Positions 7,452 to 17,728 are shown, numbered from the stretch's first letter. The stretch is 64,000 nucleotides of DNA from Caulobacter soli (GCF_011045195.1 NZ_CP049199.1:124001-188000), one strand, 5' to 3'. Notes: generated by a model from the sequence alone, not told the origin. Translations and numbers: made by a program.

Positions 7452-9612
7452 ATTCCTTGTCCGACTCCTCCGCCGGCGCCCTTGTCCCCGTCCAGCGTTC
7501 GATCGCGCCCAGCAGCTCCACCGGCGAGATCGGCTTGCCGATGTGGCCGTTCATGCCGGCCTTGGCGCTGGCCTCCACATGCTCGGGCAGGACGTCGGCG
7601 CTCAGGGCGATGATCGGGGTGTCGCGGTTGGCGCCGTCCTGGGCGCGGACGGCGCGGGCGGCGGCGAAGCCGTCGACCTCGGGCATCTGCAGGTCCATCA
7701 GGATCAGGTCGAACCGCTCGCAGCCGGTCAGGCGCAGGGCCTCCGACGCGCTGGCGGCTTCCGACACCTCGTGGCCGACGGCGTGCAGCATGGCGCGCAC
7801 CAGTTCGCGGTTCACGGCCACGTCGTCGACGACCAGGACTTGGGCGCGAACGATCGGTCCGGCGCGCTCGGCGCTGGCGCCCGCCGGGGCCGGCGCGGCT
7901 TCCTCGGCGCGGACGTCGAAGGCGAAGATCGAACCGCCGTTCGGCGCCGGCTCCATGGTGATCGCGCCGCCCATCAGCTCGACCAGGCCCTTGCAGATCG
8001 ATAGGCCCAGGCCCGTGCCGCCGTAGCGGCGGCTGTTGGAGCCGTCGACCTGGAAGAAGCGCTGGAAGAGGCCGTCGCGCTTGTCGTCGGGCACGCCGCA
8101 GCCGGTGTCGCGCACCGAGACGCGCAGCGCGCCGTCGGCATGGCGCACGGCCACCCGCACCTCGCCGACCTCGGTGAACTTGATGGCGTTGCTGACCAGG
8201 TTGACGATCACCTGGCGCAGACGGTTGGCGTCGGCCTCGAGGGCGGCGGGAACGCCGGGGTCCAGATCGAGCGACAGCGCCAGGCCCTTGGCTTGGGCCT
8301 GGTCGGCGAACAGCGCGATCACGTCGTCCAGGAACGGCGCCACCACGAAGGGCTGGGGCGCCAGGGCCACGTGGCCGGACTCCAGCTTGGAGAATTCCAG
8401 GATGTCGTTGACCACGGTCAGCAGGGTCATGCCGGCGGTCTGAACCCGCCGCACATAGAGGCCGGCGTCGGGCGGCAGGTTCTCCAGCTCGCCCAGCAGG
8501 CTGGAGAAGCCGTTGATCGCGGTCAGGGGCGTGCGGATCTCGTGGCTCATATTGGCCAGGAATTCGGCCTTGGCGTCGGCGGCGGCCTCGGCGCGCAGCT
8601 TAGCGTCCATCAGGGCGGCTTCGCGGGCCCGGGACTCGGTCACGTCCATCAGGGCGCCGAACAGGGTGGCGACCCGGCCGTCGGCGTCGGGCTCGACCGC
8701 CACGTGGCTGACGATGTCGCGCACCGTGCCGTCGGCCCGGGTCAGGCGCGTCTCGAACTCGAACGGTTCGCCCGTCGTGGCCGCCTTCTCCAGTTCGGCC
8801 TGCCAGCGGGGACGGTCGGCGGCGGGGAAGTGGGCGAGCTGAGCCTCCCGGTCGAGCACGCCCACCGACGGGTCCAGGCCGTAGATCCGAAACACACCTT
8901 CGGACCAGGTGGTCTCGCTATTGGTCGCGTCGATGCGCCAGTGACCGACCCCGGCCATGTTCTCGGCCATCAGGGCGATGCGATGGGCTTCGCGGATGGT
9001 GCGGGCGTCGGCCTCGGCGCGGTCCTGAGCCTCGGCCACCTCGCGGCGGGCGCGCGTCAGGTCGATCTGCAGCGAGCGGAAGACCCGGAAGACCAGGTAG
9101 GTGGTGGCCAGCACCGTGGCGATCCGCCAGGGCTCGTCCCGCTGGATCAGCCGGGCGCTGGCCCCCAGCTGCACCACGACCATCGAGATCAGCATCGGCG
9201 TCAGGTTGGTCAGCAGGCGCTTGGGGCGGGCGTAGTCGCGCACCAGGATCTCGAACATGACCACGCCGTACAGGGTGACCCCGAAGGTCTGGGCGGCGCC
9301 GACCTGGAAGAAGGTCAGGTAGAAGCCGGCCAGGGCGTAGCCGGCGCTCTGCAGCCAGGCGAACAGGTCGGTCGCCGCGTCGGTGGTGCGGGCCTCGGCG
9401 ATGGCCAGGGCGGCCATGGCCGCCATCCAGAAATAGGGCGAGGGATCGGTGGAATAGGGCAGGGTGGCGCAGAAGACGACGGTCGAGAACACCAGCCGCG
9501 CGCCCATCCCGCCGGTGTCGCGGCCCGAGACCCGCAGCACGTCGCCGATCGCGGCCAGTCTGCGCCGCCAGCCGGCCGGCGCCGTCGCGTCCGTCAAAAT
9601 CTCCGCGGCCAT
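7438..9612 (-). CDS. Membrane hybrid sensor histidine kinase (PAS-HisKA-HATPase-REC)
   Basis: A 724-residue kinase. Residues about 40-185 hold several hydrophobic segments (an integral membrane sensor), then a coiled coil (190-215), a PAS domain (about 222-335, with WSEGVFRIYGLD), HisKA with the phospho-acceptor His357 in ANMSHEIRTPL, a HATPase domain with NLVSNAIKF, DTGCGVP and GGTGLGLSI, and a receiver domain from about 592 with the phospho-Asp near 640 (LILMDLQMP). No HPt domain is visible, so a separate phosphotransferase is needed. The ATG at 9612 is preferred over a GTG three codons upstream. A perfect LexA box lies 47 bp upstream, which suggests SOS induction. Confidence 0.88.
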   Translation of the reverse strand: MAAEILTDATAPAGWRRRLAAIGDVLRVSGRDTGGMGARLVFSTVVFCATLPYSTDPSPYFWMAAMAALAIAEARTTDAATDLFAWLQSAGYALAGFYLTFFQVGAAQTFGVTLYGVVMFEILVRDYARPKRLLTNLTPMLISMVVVQLGASARLIQRDEPWRIATVLATTYLVFRVFRSLQIDLTRARREVAEAQDRAEADARTIREAHRIALMAENMAGVGHWRIDATNSETTWSEGVFRIYGLDPSVGVLDREAQLAHFPAADRPRWQAELEKAATTGEPFEFETRLTRADGTVRDIVSHVAVEPDADGRVATLFGALMDVTESRAREAALMDAKLRAEAAADAKAEFLANMSHEIRTPLTAINGFSSLLGELENLPPDAGLYVRRVQTAGMTLLTVVNDILEFSKLESGHVALAPQPFVVAPFLDDVIALFADQAQAKGLALSLDLDPGVPAALEADANRLRQVIVNLVSNAIKFTEVGEVRVAVRHADGALRVSVRDTGCGVPDDKRDGLFQRFFQVDGSNSRRYGGTGLGLSICKGLVELMGGAITMEPAPNGGSIFAFDVRAEEAAPAPAGASAERAGPIVRAQVLVVDDVAVNRELVRAMLHAVGHEVSEAASASEALRLTGCERFDLILMDLQMPEVDGFAAARAVRAQDGANRDTPIIALSADVLPEHVEASAKAGMNGHIGKPISPVELLGAIERWTGTRAPAEESDKESLSL

Positions 9613-9658
9613 TGAACGCACCCCGACTCAATCAACCGCTCATTTACCAATCAGGATT

Positions 9659-9673
9659 GAACGAAGGTTGAAC
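9659..9673. promoter_or_regulatory. LexA (SOS) box upstream of the hybrid histidine kinase
   Basis: GAACGAAGGTTGAAC is a perfect match to the alphaproteobacterial LexA direct repeat GAAC-N7-GAAC (GTTC-N7-GTTC on the other strand). It lies in the 263-bp gap between the kinase start (9612) and sdhC, 47 bp from the kinase start codon. The same motif precedes mmcB in this window. Confidence 0.6.
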
Positions 9674-9808
9674 GCGATCGGCGAACGTCGATCGACCGGG
9701 GTCGGATCCGCCCGAGCGCTCGGGGCGGCATCACGGAAGCTTCGCTTCGGCCTTCCATCGCGCCTGCGCTCGGTGCGCTGAGAACGTTTCTCAACAAGGG
9801 CGCCTGCG

Positions 9809-9835
9809 TTGACACCCCCAACGTCGCGCTTAAAA
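9809..9835 (+). promoter_or_regulatory. Predicted sdhCDAB promoter
   Basis: TTGACAC, 12 bases, then GCTTAAAA closely fits the Caulobacter housekeeping consensus TTGACGS-N10-14-GCTANAWC. It ends 40 bp upstream of the sdhC start codon. The remainder of the gap from 9613 holds the LexA box and no other obvious feature. Confidence 0.65.
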
Positions 9836-9875
9836 GCATCCCGCAACGCACAAAGCCAAGGGGTTGGACACAACC

Positions 9876-10283
9876 ATGACCGAGACCAGCGGGGGCCTCC
9901 CCGAGCGCCCTCTGTCGCCGCACCTGCAAGTCTGGCGCTGGCACATCACCATGGCCTGCTCGATCTTGCACCGCGCCACGGTCTTCGCGCTCTATGTCGG
10001 CGTCCTGCTGCTGGCCGGCTGGGCCGTGGCCCTGGCCTCCGGTCCCGACGCCTACGCCAGCTACACCGGCCTGCTGGGCTCGTTCCTGGGCAAGCTGGTG
10101 CTGTTCGGCCTGACCGTCGCGGTCCTCTACAACATCGCCTACACCGTCCGTCAGACCTTCTGGGACGCGGGCAAGGGCTTCACGCCCAAGGTGGCGGACA
10201 TGACCGGCGCCGGCGCGATCGCCTTCGCGGTGGTCGGCGCGATCGTCGTCTGGGTCATCGCCGCCCAAACCGGAGCGCTCTGA
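9876..10283 (+). CDS. sdhC: Succinate dehydrogenase cytochrome b556 subunit
   Basis: A 135-residue membrane subunit with three hydrophobic segments. [12 protein letters not shown] and SILHRATVF are the family signatures; the second holds the haem-ligand histidine region and residues near the quinone site. With SdhD it anchors the SdhAB catalytic dimer in the inner membrane and passes electrons to ubiquinone. The ATG at 9876 is chosen; a TTG at 9864 would sit on top of the aagggg ribosome binding site. First gene of the sdhCDAB operon. Confidence 0.93.
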   Translation: MTETSGGLPERPLSPHLQVWRWHITMACSILHRATVFALYVGVLLLAGWAVALASGPDAYASYTGLLGSFLGKLVLFGLTVAVLYNIAYTVRQTFWDAGKGFTPKVADMTGAGAIAFAVVGAIVVWVIAAQTGAL

Positions 10284-10285
10284 TC

Positions 10286-10693
10286 ATGGCTGGTCCTTCT
10301 TCCTCCACGCGCTTCCGCACGCCGATGTCCCGGGCCCGCGGGCTGGGCGCGTCGCACCACGGCGTCGGCCACTTCGTCACCGAGCGCGTCTCGGGCATCG
10401 CCCTGATCCCGCTGGCCCTGTGGGGCCTGTTCGCCGGCCTGCGCCTGGCGAGCCTGGACTTCGGCGGCGCGGCCGCCTGGGTGGCCATCCCGCACAACAC
10501 CGTCCTGCTCAGCCTGCTGATCGTCGTGGCCCTGATCCACCTGAAGGGCGCGGTGCAGGTTGTGATCGAAGACTACATCCCGGACTTCACGACCAAGACC
10601 GTGCTGGTCCTCGCCAATCTGTTCGTTTGCGTCCTCGGCGGCGCTCTTGGGGTCGTGGCGATCCTCAAGGTCGCCTTCACCGGAGCCCTCTGA
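10286..10693 (+). CDS. sdhD: Succinate dehydrogenase hydrophobic membrane anchor subunit
   Basis: A 135-residue protein with three membrane segments (about residues 42-60, 68-88 and 105-128). [20 protein letters not shown] is the SdhD N-terminal signature, and [14 protein letters not shown] carries the second conserved region at the haem/quinone site. The start codon follows the sdhC stop by 2 bp and its own stop overlaps the sdhA start (TGATG), so all three are translationally coupled. Confidence 0.93.
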   Translation: MAGPSSSTRFRTPMSRARGLGASHHGVGHFVTERVSGIALIPLALWGLFAGLRLASLDFGGAAAWVAIPHNTVLLSLLIVVALIHLKGAVQVVIEDYIPDFTTKTVLVLANLFVCVLGGALGVVAILKVAFTGAL

Positions 10694-12480
10694 TGTCGGC
10701 CTACAAGTTCATTGACCACAAGTTCGACGTCGTCGTCGTCGGCGCCGGCGGTTCGGGCCTCCGCGCGGCCCTGGGCGCCGCCCAGGCCGGCCTGAAGACC
10801 GCCTGCGTCACCAAGGTGTTCCCGACCCGCAGCCACACGGTCGCCGCCCAGGGCGGGATCTCGGCGTCGCTCGGCAACATGAGCAAGGACGACTGGCGCT
10901 GGCACATGTACGACACCGTCAAGGGGTCGGACTGGCTGGGCGACCAGGACGCCATCGAATACCTGACCCGCAACGCGCCGGCGGCGGTTCTGGAGCTGGA
11001 ACACTGGGGCGTGCCGTTCTCGCGCACCGTGGACGGCAAGATCTATCAGCGCGCCTTCGGCGGCATGACCAAGGAATACGGCAACGGCCCGATCCAGCGC
11101 ACCTGCGCGGCGGCCGACCGCACCGGTCACGCCATGCTGCACACGATGTACGGCCAGTCGCTGGCCCACGACACCGAGTTCTTCATCGAGTACTTCGCGC
11201 TGGACCTGATCATGGACGACGGCGTCTGCCGCGGCGTGACGGCGTGGAAGCTGGATGACGGCACCCTGCACCGGTTCCAGGCCCAGATGGTCATCCTGGC
11301 CACCGGCGGCTACGGCCGCGCCTACTTCTCGGCCACCAGCGCCCACACCTGCACCGGCGACGGCGGCGGCATGGCCCTGCGCGCCGGCCTGCCGCTGCAG
11401 GACATGGAATTCGTCCAGTTCCACCCCACCGGCATCTACGGCGCCGGCTGCCTGATCACCGAGGGCGCGCGCGGCGAGGGCGGCTACCTGACCAACTCGG
11501 AAGGCGAGCGCTTCATGGAGCGCTACGCCCCGTCCGTGAAGGACCTGGCCCCGCGCGACATGGTCAGCCGGGCCATGACCATCGAGATCCGCGAAGGCCG
11601 GGGCGTGGGTCCCAACAAGGACCACATCTTCCTGCACCTGGACCACCTGGATCCGAAGATCCTGCACGAGCGCCTGCCCGGCATCTCCGAGACCGCCAAG
11701 GTGTTCGCCGGCGTCGACGTGACCAAGGCCCCGATCCCGGTCCTGCCGACCGTCCACTACAACATGGGCGGCATCCCGACGAACTATCACGGCGAAGTCG
11801 TCACCAAGTCGGGCGACAATCCCGACCAGGTGATCCCGGGCCTGATGGCCGTGGGCGAGGCCGCCTGCGTCTCGGTGCACGGCGCCAACCGCCTGGGCTC
11901 CAACAGCCTGACCGACCTGGTGGTGTTCGGCCGCGCCGCCGCCCTGCGCTGCGCCGAGATCCTCAAGCCCGGCGCCACCCAGGTCGAGCTGACCGACGCC
12001 ATGACCGATCCGCACATCGCGCGCTTCGATCGCCTGCGCAACGCCAACGGCAGCCAGCCGACCGCCGCCCTGCGCCTGGAAATGCAGAAGGCCATGCAGG
12101 AAGACGCCGCCGTGTTCCGCACCGGCGAAAGCCTGGAAAGCGGCGTCAAGCGCCTGGACGTCGTCTGGGGCAAGAAGGGCGACATCAAGGTCTCCGACCG
12201 CGGTCTGGTGTGGAACACCGACCTGATGGAGACCCTGGAGTTCGACAACCTGATCGGTCAGGCGGTCGTCACCGTGGCCGGCGGCGTGAACCGCACCGAG
12301 AGCCGCGGCGCCCACGCCCGCGAGGACTTCTCCGACCGCAACGACGCCGAATGGATGAAGCACACCCTGACCTGGCTCGACGTCAACACCGGCAAGGTGA
12401 CGATCGATTACCGCCCGGTGCATAGCTACACCATGTCGAAAGACATCGATTATATCCCGCCCAAGGCGCGGGTTTATTGA
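10693..12480 (+). CDS. sdhA: Succinate dehydrogenase flavoprotein subunit
   Basis: A 595-residue flavoprotein, the expected length. The N-terminus has the FAD-binding [15 protein letters not shown], the covalent-flavin histidine lies in [11 protein letters not shown], and the substrate region includes [11 protein letters not shown] and the catalytic [11 protein letters not shown]. It oxidises succinate to fumarate in the TCA cycle and delivers electrons through SdhB. It overlaps the sdhD stop codon by one base and is followed by sdhB after 10 bp. Confidence 0.97.
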   Translation: MSAYKFIDHKFDVVVVGAGGSGLRAALGAAQAGLKTACVTKVFPTRSHTVAAQGGISASLGNMSKDDWRWHMYDTVKGSDWLGDQDAIEYLTRNAPAAVLELEHWGVPFSRTVDGKIYQRAFGGMTKEYGNGPIQRTCAAADRTGHAMLHTMYGQSLAHDTEFFIEYFALDLIMDDGVCRGVTAWKLDDGTLHRFQAQMVILATGGYGRAYFSATSAHTCTGDGGGMALRAGLPLQDMEFVQFHPTGIYGAGCLITEGARGEGGYLTNSEGERFMERYAPSVKDLAPRDMVSRAMTIEIREGRGVGPNKDHIFLHLDHLDPKILHERLPGISETAKVFAGVDVTKAPIPVLPTVHYNMGGIPTNYHGEVVTKSGDNPDQVIPGLMAVGEAACVSVHGANRLGSNSLTDLVVFGRAAALRCAEILKPGATQVELTDAMTDPHIARFDRLRNANGSQPTAALRLEMQKAMQEDAAVFRTGESLESGVKRLDVVWGKKGDIKVSDRGLVWNTDLMETLEFDNLIGQAVVTVAGGVNRTESRGAHAREDFSDRNDAEWMKHTLTWLDVNTGKVTIDYRPVHSYTMSKDIDYIPPKARVY

Positions 12481-12490
12481 GGGTACGCTG

Positions 12491-13273
12491 ATGGTTCAAC
12501 TCACCCTCCCCAAGAACTCCACCGTTCAGAACGGCAAGACCTGGCCCGCTCCGGCCGGCGCCAAGAACACGCGCGCGTTCAAGATCTATCGCTACGATCC
12601 GGAAGACGGCCGCAATCCGCGCTGGGACACCTACGAGGTGGATCTGGACGCCTGCGGCCCGATGGTCCTGGACGCCCTGCTGTACATCAAGAACAGCATC
12701 GACCCGACGCTGGCCTTCCGCCGCTCGTGCCGTGAAGGCGTCTGCGGTTCGTGCGCGATGAACATCGGCGGCCGCAACACCCTGGCCTGCACGCATGGCC
12801 ACGCCGACACGCCCGGCAAGGCCGTGCAGGTCAGCCCGCTGCCGAGCCAGCCGGTGGTCAAGGACCTGATCCCGGACCTGACGCTGTTCTACGCCCAGTA
12901 CGCCTCGATCGAGCCGTGGCTGCACACCGTGACGCCCGAGCCGCAGACCGAGTGGAAGCAGTCGCCGGAAGACCGCTCCAAGCTGGACGGCCTTTACGAG
13001 TGCATCCTCTGCGCCTGCTGTTCGACCTCGTGCCCCAGCTACTGGTGGAACGGCGACAAGTATCTGGGCCCGGCGACCCTGCTGCACGCCTACCGCTGGC
13101 TGATCGACAGCCGCGACGAAGCCACGGGCGACCGCCTCGACAACCTCGAGGACCCGTTCAAGCTCTATCGCTGCCACACGATCATGAACTGCGCCCAGGT
13201 CTGCCCCAAGGGTCTGAACCCGGCCAAGGCGATCGCCGAGATCAAGAAGATGCTGGTCGAGCGGGTGGTCTAA
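12491..13273 (+). CDS. sdhB: Succinate dehydrogenase iron-sulfur subunit
   Basis: A 260-residue protein with the three expected clusters: a [2Fe-2S] set in [15 protein letters not shown] plus a distal Cys, a [4Fe-4S] set in [16 protein letters not shown] and a [3Fe-4S] set in [17 protein letters not shown]. It links FAD in SdhA to the quinone site in SdhCD. Last gene of the operon; a strong hairpin follows 69 bp later. Confidence 0.97.
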   Translation: MVQLTLPKNSTVQNGKTWPAPAGAKNTRAFKIYRYDPEDGRNPRWDTYEVDLDACGPMVLDALLYIKNSIDPTLAFRRSCREGVCGSCAMNIGGRNTLACTHGHADTPGKAVQVSPLPSQPVVKDLIPDLTLFYAQYASIEPWLHTVTPEPQTEWKQSPEDRSKLDGLYECILCACCSTSCPSYWWNGDKYLGPATLLHAYRWLIDSRDEATGDRLDNLEDPFKLYRCHTIMNCAQVCPKGLNPAKAIAEIKKMLVERVV

Positions 13274-13341
13274 GACCTGCCGGTTTCCAGCCGCAGGGGC
13301 GCTGGTTCGCCTGTCGTGCGCCTGGGAGCAAAAAGACTCGG

Positions 13342-13364
13342 GACGTGGCGGCTTCCGCCACGTC
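13342..13364 (+). terminator. Hairpin after sdhCDAB
   Basis: GACGTGGCGG-ctt-CCGCCACGTC is a perfect 10-bp stem with a 3-base loop, 69 bp after the sdhB stop. There is no long U-run (TTGACC follows), so termination may be Rho-assisted or the stem may mainly protect the mRNA 3' end. The rest of the gap to 13522 shows no clear promoter. Confidence 0.65.
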
Positions 13365-13522
13365 TTGACCGCCAGCGATCGGCGCCGAGCTTCCAGACGC
13401 GTGTCCGGCGCGTTTCGTTTGACCCGGCGATCTGGAATCCCGATGGAGAAACCGGCAGGCGCTTTCGGTGCTTGCAAAAAGGTGACGCCACCGTCATTTT
13501 TTGACCAAAGGGAGAGCGCGTC

Positions 13523-14767
13523 TTGAACGCACCGGTGTCTGCGGATCTGAACGCGCGCGTCGTCATCGTCGGGGCCGGCCATGCCGGCGGCTCGGCGGCC
13601 GCCTTCCTTCGTCAATACGGCCATACCGGCAAGATCGTCCTGATCGGCGATGAGCCCCTGCTGCCCTATCAGCGCCCGCCGCTCAGCAAGGCCTGGCTGA
13701 AGGGCGAGGCCGACGCCGACAGCCTGCAGCTCAAGCCCTCCAGCTGGTACGAAGAGGCCGGAGTGTTCCTGCGTCTGGGCGGGGTGGTCGTCTCGATCAA
13801 TCGCGGCGCCAAGACCGTCACCCTCGCCTCGGGCGAGGACATTCCCTACGACCACCTGATCCTGGCCACCGGCGCCCGGGCTCGCGCCCTGCCGATCCCC
13901 GGCGCGGATCTGGCCGGCGTGCTGGCCCTGCGCACGGCGGCCGACGCCGAGGCCCTGAAGGGCGCCCTGGGCCCCGGCAAGCGCCTGGCGGTGGTCGGCG
14001 GCGGCTATGTTGGGCTGGAGGCCGCGGCCTCGACGATCGCCCTGGGCGGCCACGCCACGATCATCGAGCGCGAGAGCCGGGTGCTGGCCCGGGTGGCCTG
14101 CGAGACGCTGTCGACCTTCTTCCAGGACTATCACGGCGCGCGCGGGGTGACCTTCGTGCTCAACGCCGGCGTGGAAGGTTTCGAGGGCGCCGATGGCCAC
14201 GTGACCGGCGTGCGCCTGGCCGACGGCTCGGTGATCGCCTGCGACGCGGCCCTGGTCGGGGTCGGCGCCCATCCCAATGTCGAGCTGGCCCAGGACGCGG
14301 GGCTGGAGATCGCCGGCGGCATCGTCGTCGACATCGAGGCCCGCACGGCCGATCCGTTCGTGTTCGCCATCGGCGACGTCACCCACCGGCCGCTGCCGAT
14401 CTATGAGCGCCAGTTCCGGCTGGAGAGCGTGCCCAACGCCCTGGAACAGGCCAAGCAGGCCGCCGCCGCCATCACCGGCCGGGCGATGCCGCCGCACGAG
14501 ATCCCGTGGTTCTGGTCCGATCAGTACGACCTGAAACTGCAGATCGCCGGCCTGCCATTCGACGCCGACACCCAGGTGGTGCGCGGCGACGTGGCCGCCG
14601 CCAAGTTCGCCGTCTTCCACCTGAAGGGCGACCTGGTCCAGGCCGTCGAGGCGGTCAACGCGCCGCCCGAATTCATGGCCGGCAAGCAACTGATCGCCAA
14701 GCGTACGCCCGTCAGCCTTGAAAAACTGGCGAACCCGGCGATTTCCATGAAAGAAGTAGCGGCGTAA
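13523..14767 (+). CDS. NAD(P)H-dependent ferredoxin reductase (FAD-binding, putidaredoxin-reductase type)
   Basis: A 414-residue flavoprotein of the rhodocoxin/putidaredoxin reductase family. It has an FAD motif VVIVGAGHAGGSAA near the N-terminus, LPYQRPPLSKAWL, the NAD-binding VVGGGYVGLEAA near residue 155, and the FAD-contact FAIGDVTHRPLP. It would transfer electrons from NAD(P)H to the [2Fe-2S] ferredoxin encoded 30 bp downstream, which in turn serves a cytochrome P450 or another oxygenase elsewhere. The start is a TTG preceded at good spacing by aagggagag; a GTG four codons downstream is the alternative. Confidence 0.88.
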   Translation: MNAPVSADLNARVVIVGAGHAGGSAAAFLRQYGHTGKIVLIGDEPLLPYQRPPLSKAWLKGEADADSLQLKPSSWYEEAGVFLRLGGVVVSINRGAKTVTLASGEDIPYDHLILATGARARALPIPGADLAGVLALRTAADAEALKGALGPGKRLAVVGGGYVGLEAAASTIALGGHATIIERESRVLARVACETLSTFFQDYHGARGVTFVLNAGVEGFEGADGHVTGVRLADGSVIACDAALVGVGAHPNVELAQDAGLEIAGGIVVDIEARTADPFVFAIGDVTHRPLPIYERQFRLESVPNALEQAKQAAAAITGRAMPPHEIPWFWSDQYDLKLQIAGLPFDADTQVVRGDVAAAKFAVFHLKGDLVQAVEAVNAPPEFMAGKQLIAKRTPVSLEKLANPAISMKEVAA

Positions 14768-15118
<351 letters not shown>

Positions 15119-15126
15119 GTTCCAAA

Positions 15127-15263
15127 AGCCTCCCCCTGTGGGGGAGGCGATCGCGAAGCGATCGGTGGGGGGAGTTTCAGGGGCGTCGATCCTGCGTGCG
15201 GTCGAGGTCGTATTCCTCCCCCCTCCGTCGGCTTCGCCGACACCTCCCCCACAGGGGGAGGCT
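15127..15263. repeat. Palindromic intergenic repeat, copy B (convergent gap)
   Basis: Left arm gcctccccctgtgggggagg and right arm acctcccccacagggggagg are complementary and each folds on itself; inner short hairpins are gatcgcgaagcgatc and gtcggcttcgccgac. The element fills the gap between ferredoxin and divL (convergent) and ends 5 bp from the divL stop codon. Confidence 0.85.
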
Positions 15264-15267
15264 TTAT

Positions 15268-17580
15268 CTAAAACCCAAACTCCGGCTGCGCCGCGCCTGG
15301 CTGCTGCGTTTCGGGCAAGTGGCACGTGAACGTCGAGCCGGCCCCCGGCTCGCTCTCAAGCGCCACCCAGCCGCCATGCAGCTCGACCAGCGCCTTGACC
15401 AGGGCCAGGCCCAGGCCCGGGCCGCCGCGGTCGCGACCCACGAAGCGGTCGAAGATGTGGGCCTGGACGTGGAACGGCACGCCTCGGCCGGTGTCCGACA
15501 CGTCCAGCCGCACCTCGCCCAGCGCCCGCCGCGCCGACAGGGTGACCACTCCGTCCGGCGGGGTCTGGCGCAGGGCGTTCTCGATCAGGTGGTCCAGGAT
15601 CTGCGACAGGCGCTTGTGGTCGCCTCGGATCAGGCCGACCTCCGGGTCGCACTCGACCGACAAGGTGACGCCGCCCAGCTGGGCCAGTTTCAGCGACCGC
15701 TCCTGGGCGTCGCTCATCAGGCTCGCCACCCGCACGTCCTCGATCTCCAGGGCCATCTCGCCGGCGTCGATCTGGGCCATGTCCAGCACGTCGTCGATCG
15801 AGCGGGCCAGTTGGGTCGCTGCCGAGCGGACCGACGCCACGTGGCCGCGGCTGCGCTCGGTCAGGCCGTCGGCCCGCTCCAGCAGCTCCGAATAGCCGAT
15901 GATCGTCGTCAGCGGGGTGCGCAGCTCGTAGGAGACGTTGCCGACAAAGTCGCGCTTCAGTCGCTCGGCCTCGGCCAGGGCCTGGGAACGATCGGCCAGG
16001 GCGCTTTCCAGGGACCGGGTGTCGGTGACGTCGGCGAAGGCGATCAGGGTCGCGCCGTCGGGCAGGGGCCGGCTCTGGTAGACGATGATGCGATTGTCCG
16101 AGGTGCGGGTCTCGCCCGAGGTCGGGGCGCGCATCTGCGGGTCGGGATCGGCCACTCGGCCCTTCAGTTCGCGCCAGAAGCTGAGGTCATGCAGGCGCGG
16201 CACGCACAGCTCGACCACGCCCTCGAAGTCGACCGCCGCCTCCAGGGCCTGGGCCGAGACGTTCCAGAAGGTCTCGAAGGCCTCGTTGTGCAGCCGCAGC
16301 CGGCCGTCCGATCCGAACACGGCGACGGCGTCGTTCAGCTTGTCCAGCGTGGCCTGCTGCACCTGGATCAGGGCGTTGTACTGGGCCTTCAGCCGCAGCT
16401 CGCCGGTGATGTCGGAATAGAGCAGCAGCATGCCGCCCAGCGGGTGGGGCTGGCGCACGACGCGCAGGGTGCGGCCGTCGGGCAAGTCCCACATCTCGTC
16501 GGCCTGGGGCCCCAGGTCCTCGTAGCGCGCCAGTTCGGCGGCCTTCCACTTGGCGTAGTCGACCGTCTCGGGCAGGCGGCGGCGCTGGCGCAGGCGGTCC
16601 AGCACCTCGCCGTGGGTCGGGCGCTCGGCCAGCCAGGCCGGCTCCAGGCCCCACAGCTCGGCGAAGGCGGTGTTGTGGAAGGCCAGGCGGCGGCTCTGGC
16701 TGAAGATCGCCACGGCGTCGGCGATGTGGTTCAGCGTCTCGTCATGGGCCTCGACGTGCTTCTTCAGCGCGTCGCGCATGTCCTCGACCTCGGTGACGTC
16801 GCTGCTGAACACCCCGACCCCGCCGCCGTCCAGCGGCTGGGCCGAGAAGCGCAACGCGCGGCGGCGGCCGTCCAGCGGCACCCAGCGGACCAGCTCGCGC
16901 AGCTCGCCGGCCTTGGCGGCCTCGACGGCCAGGGCGTCGGCGGCCCGGTCGATCGACTTGTTGTCGCGCGCCGCGTCCGAGGCGGTCTCCACCCCGACCA
17001 CGCGCAGATAGGCCGCGTTGCCCCAGACCGGCGCGCCGTCGGCGCCCGAGATCCAGGCCGGCTCGACCAGGCCGTCCATGAAGGCGGCGAAGCGGCCGGC
17101 GTCGGGCAGGCCGGTCTCGTTGACGGCGGCGGCGGCCAGGCGCAGCCAGGCCCGGGTTCCGGCCGCCCGGCCCTCGACCAGCACCCCGCCGCGCGGGCTC
17201 CGCGCCTCGAAGGCGCAGACCTCGCCCTGCTCGAACAGGGCCTTCAGCTTGTGGGCGTGGGAGGGATCGGCGTCGGTCAGGGCCACGACCACCGAGTGGG
17301 CGTCGGCGGCGACATCCAGGATCTTGGCGCATTCGGCCAGGGCGTCTTCGCCCGACACCAGGTCGACGCCGCCGTCGTGGATCACGACCACGGCGCTCTC
17401 GAAGGCCTCGGCCGCGCCCTGGCTGTCCATCAGCCGGGTCTCCAGGCGGGCGGCGCGGGCCTTCAGCCAGGCCAGGTGGTCCTCGAACCGCCGTCGCTGG
17501 GACATCGCCCACAGGGTGGCGCAGAGGGCGAGGCAGACCGCGCCGGCCGTGGCGGCCAGGATCAAGTCGGACGAAGTCAT
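15268..17580 (-). CDS. divL: DivL, atypical tyrosine-containing cell-cycle kinase
   Basis: A 770-residue protein with an N-terminal membrane anchor (about residues 5-26), several PAS-like domains (about 165-520), a DHp domain and a HATPase domain (NALRQTPPDG, DTGRGVP, GGPGLGLALV). The residue in the normal phospho-His position is Tyr551 in GNVSYELRTPL (codon at 15930-15928); Caulobacter crescentus DivL has Tyr550 there. DivL binds the response regulator DivK and lets CckA act as kinase or phosphatase, linking polarity to CtrA control. Length agrees with the C. crescentus protein. Transcribed towards the ferredoxin gene. Two GANTC sites lie 40-50 bp upstream of its start codon. Confidence 0.95.
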   Translation of the reverse strand: MTSSDLILAATAGAVCLALCATLWAMSQRRRFEDHLAWLKARAARLETRLMDSQGAAEAFESAVVVIHDGGVDLVSGEDALAECAKILDVAADAHSVVVALTDADPSHAHKLKALFEQGEVCAFEARSPRGGVLVEGRAAGTRAWLRLAAAAVNETGLPDAGRFAAFMDGLVEPAWISGADGAPVWGNAAYLRVVGVETASDAARDNKSIDRAADALAVEAAKAGELRELVRWVPLDGRRRALRFSAQPLDGGGVGVFSSDVTEVEDMRDALKKHVEAHDETLNHIADAVAIFSQSRRLAFHNTAFAELWGLEPAWLAERPTHGEVLDRLRQRRRLPETVDYAKWKAAELARYEDLGPQADEMWDLPDGRTLRVVRQPHPLGGMLLLYSDITGELRLKAQYNALIQVQQATLDKLNDAVAVFGSDGRLRLHNEAFETFWNVSAQALEAAVDFEGVVELCVPRLHDLSFWRELKGRVADPDPQMRAPTSGETRTSDNRIIVYQSRPLPDGATLIAFADVTDTRSLESALADRSQALAEAERLKRDFVGNVSYELRTPLTTIIGYSELLERADGLTERSRGHVASVRSAATQLARSIDDVLDMAQIDAGEMALEIEDVRVASLMSDAQERSLKLAQLGGVTLSVECDPEVGLIRGDHKRLSQILDHLIENALRQTPPDGVVTLSARRALGEVRLDVSDTGRGVPFHVQAHIFDRFVGRDRGGPGLGLALVKALVELHGGWVALESEPGAGSTFTCHLPETQQPGAAQPEFGF

Positions 17581-17619
17581 CAGGCTTGTCGTCGGCCCCC
17601 GGCTGCGGACGTGGTTAGC

Positions 17620-17630
17620 GAATCAGATTC
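17620..17630. promoter_or_regulatory. Two adjacent GANTC (CcrM) sites upstream of divL
   Basis: GAATCAGATTC contains GAATC at 17620 and GATTC at 17626, separated by one base, in the 148-bp divergent gap between divL and the zincin gene. GANTC is the target of the cell-cycle methylase CcrM in this group and is often placed in regulated promoters. Confidence 0.5.
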
Positions 17631-17728
17631 ACAGATTAGGCCGCGCGTGACCAGAGCGCGATGAGCGCCGCTGTCACAGAGCTTCGCGCGGCCTTTCACG
17701 CTGGGGCGCCCCGGCCTATGTACCGATC

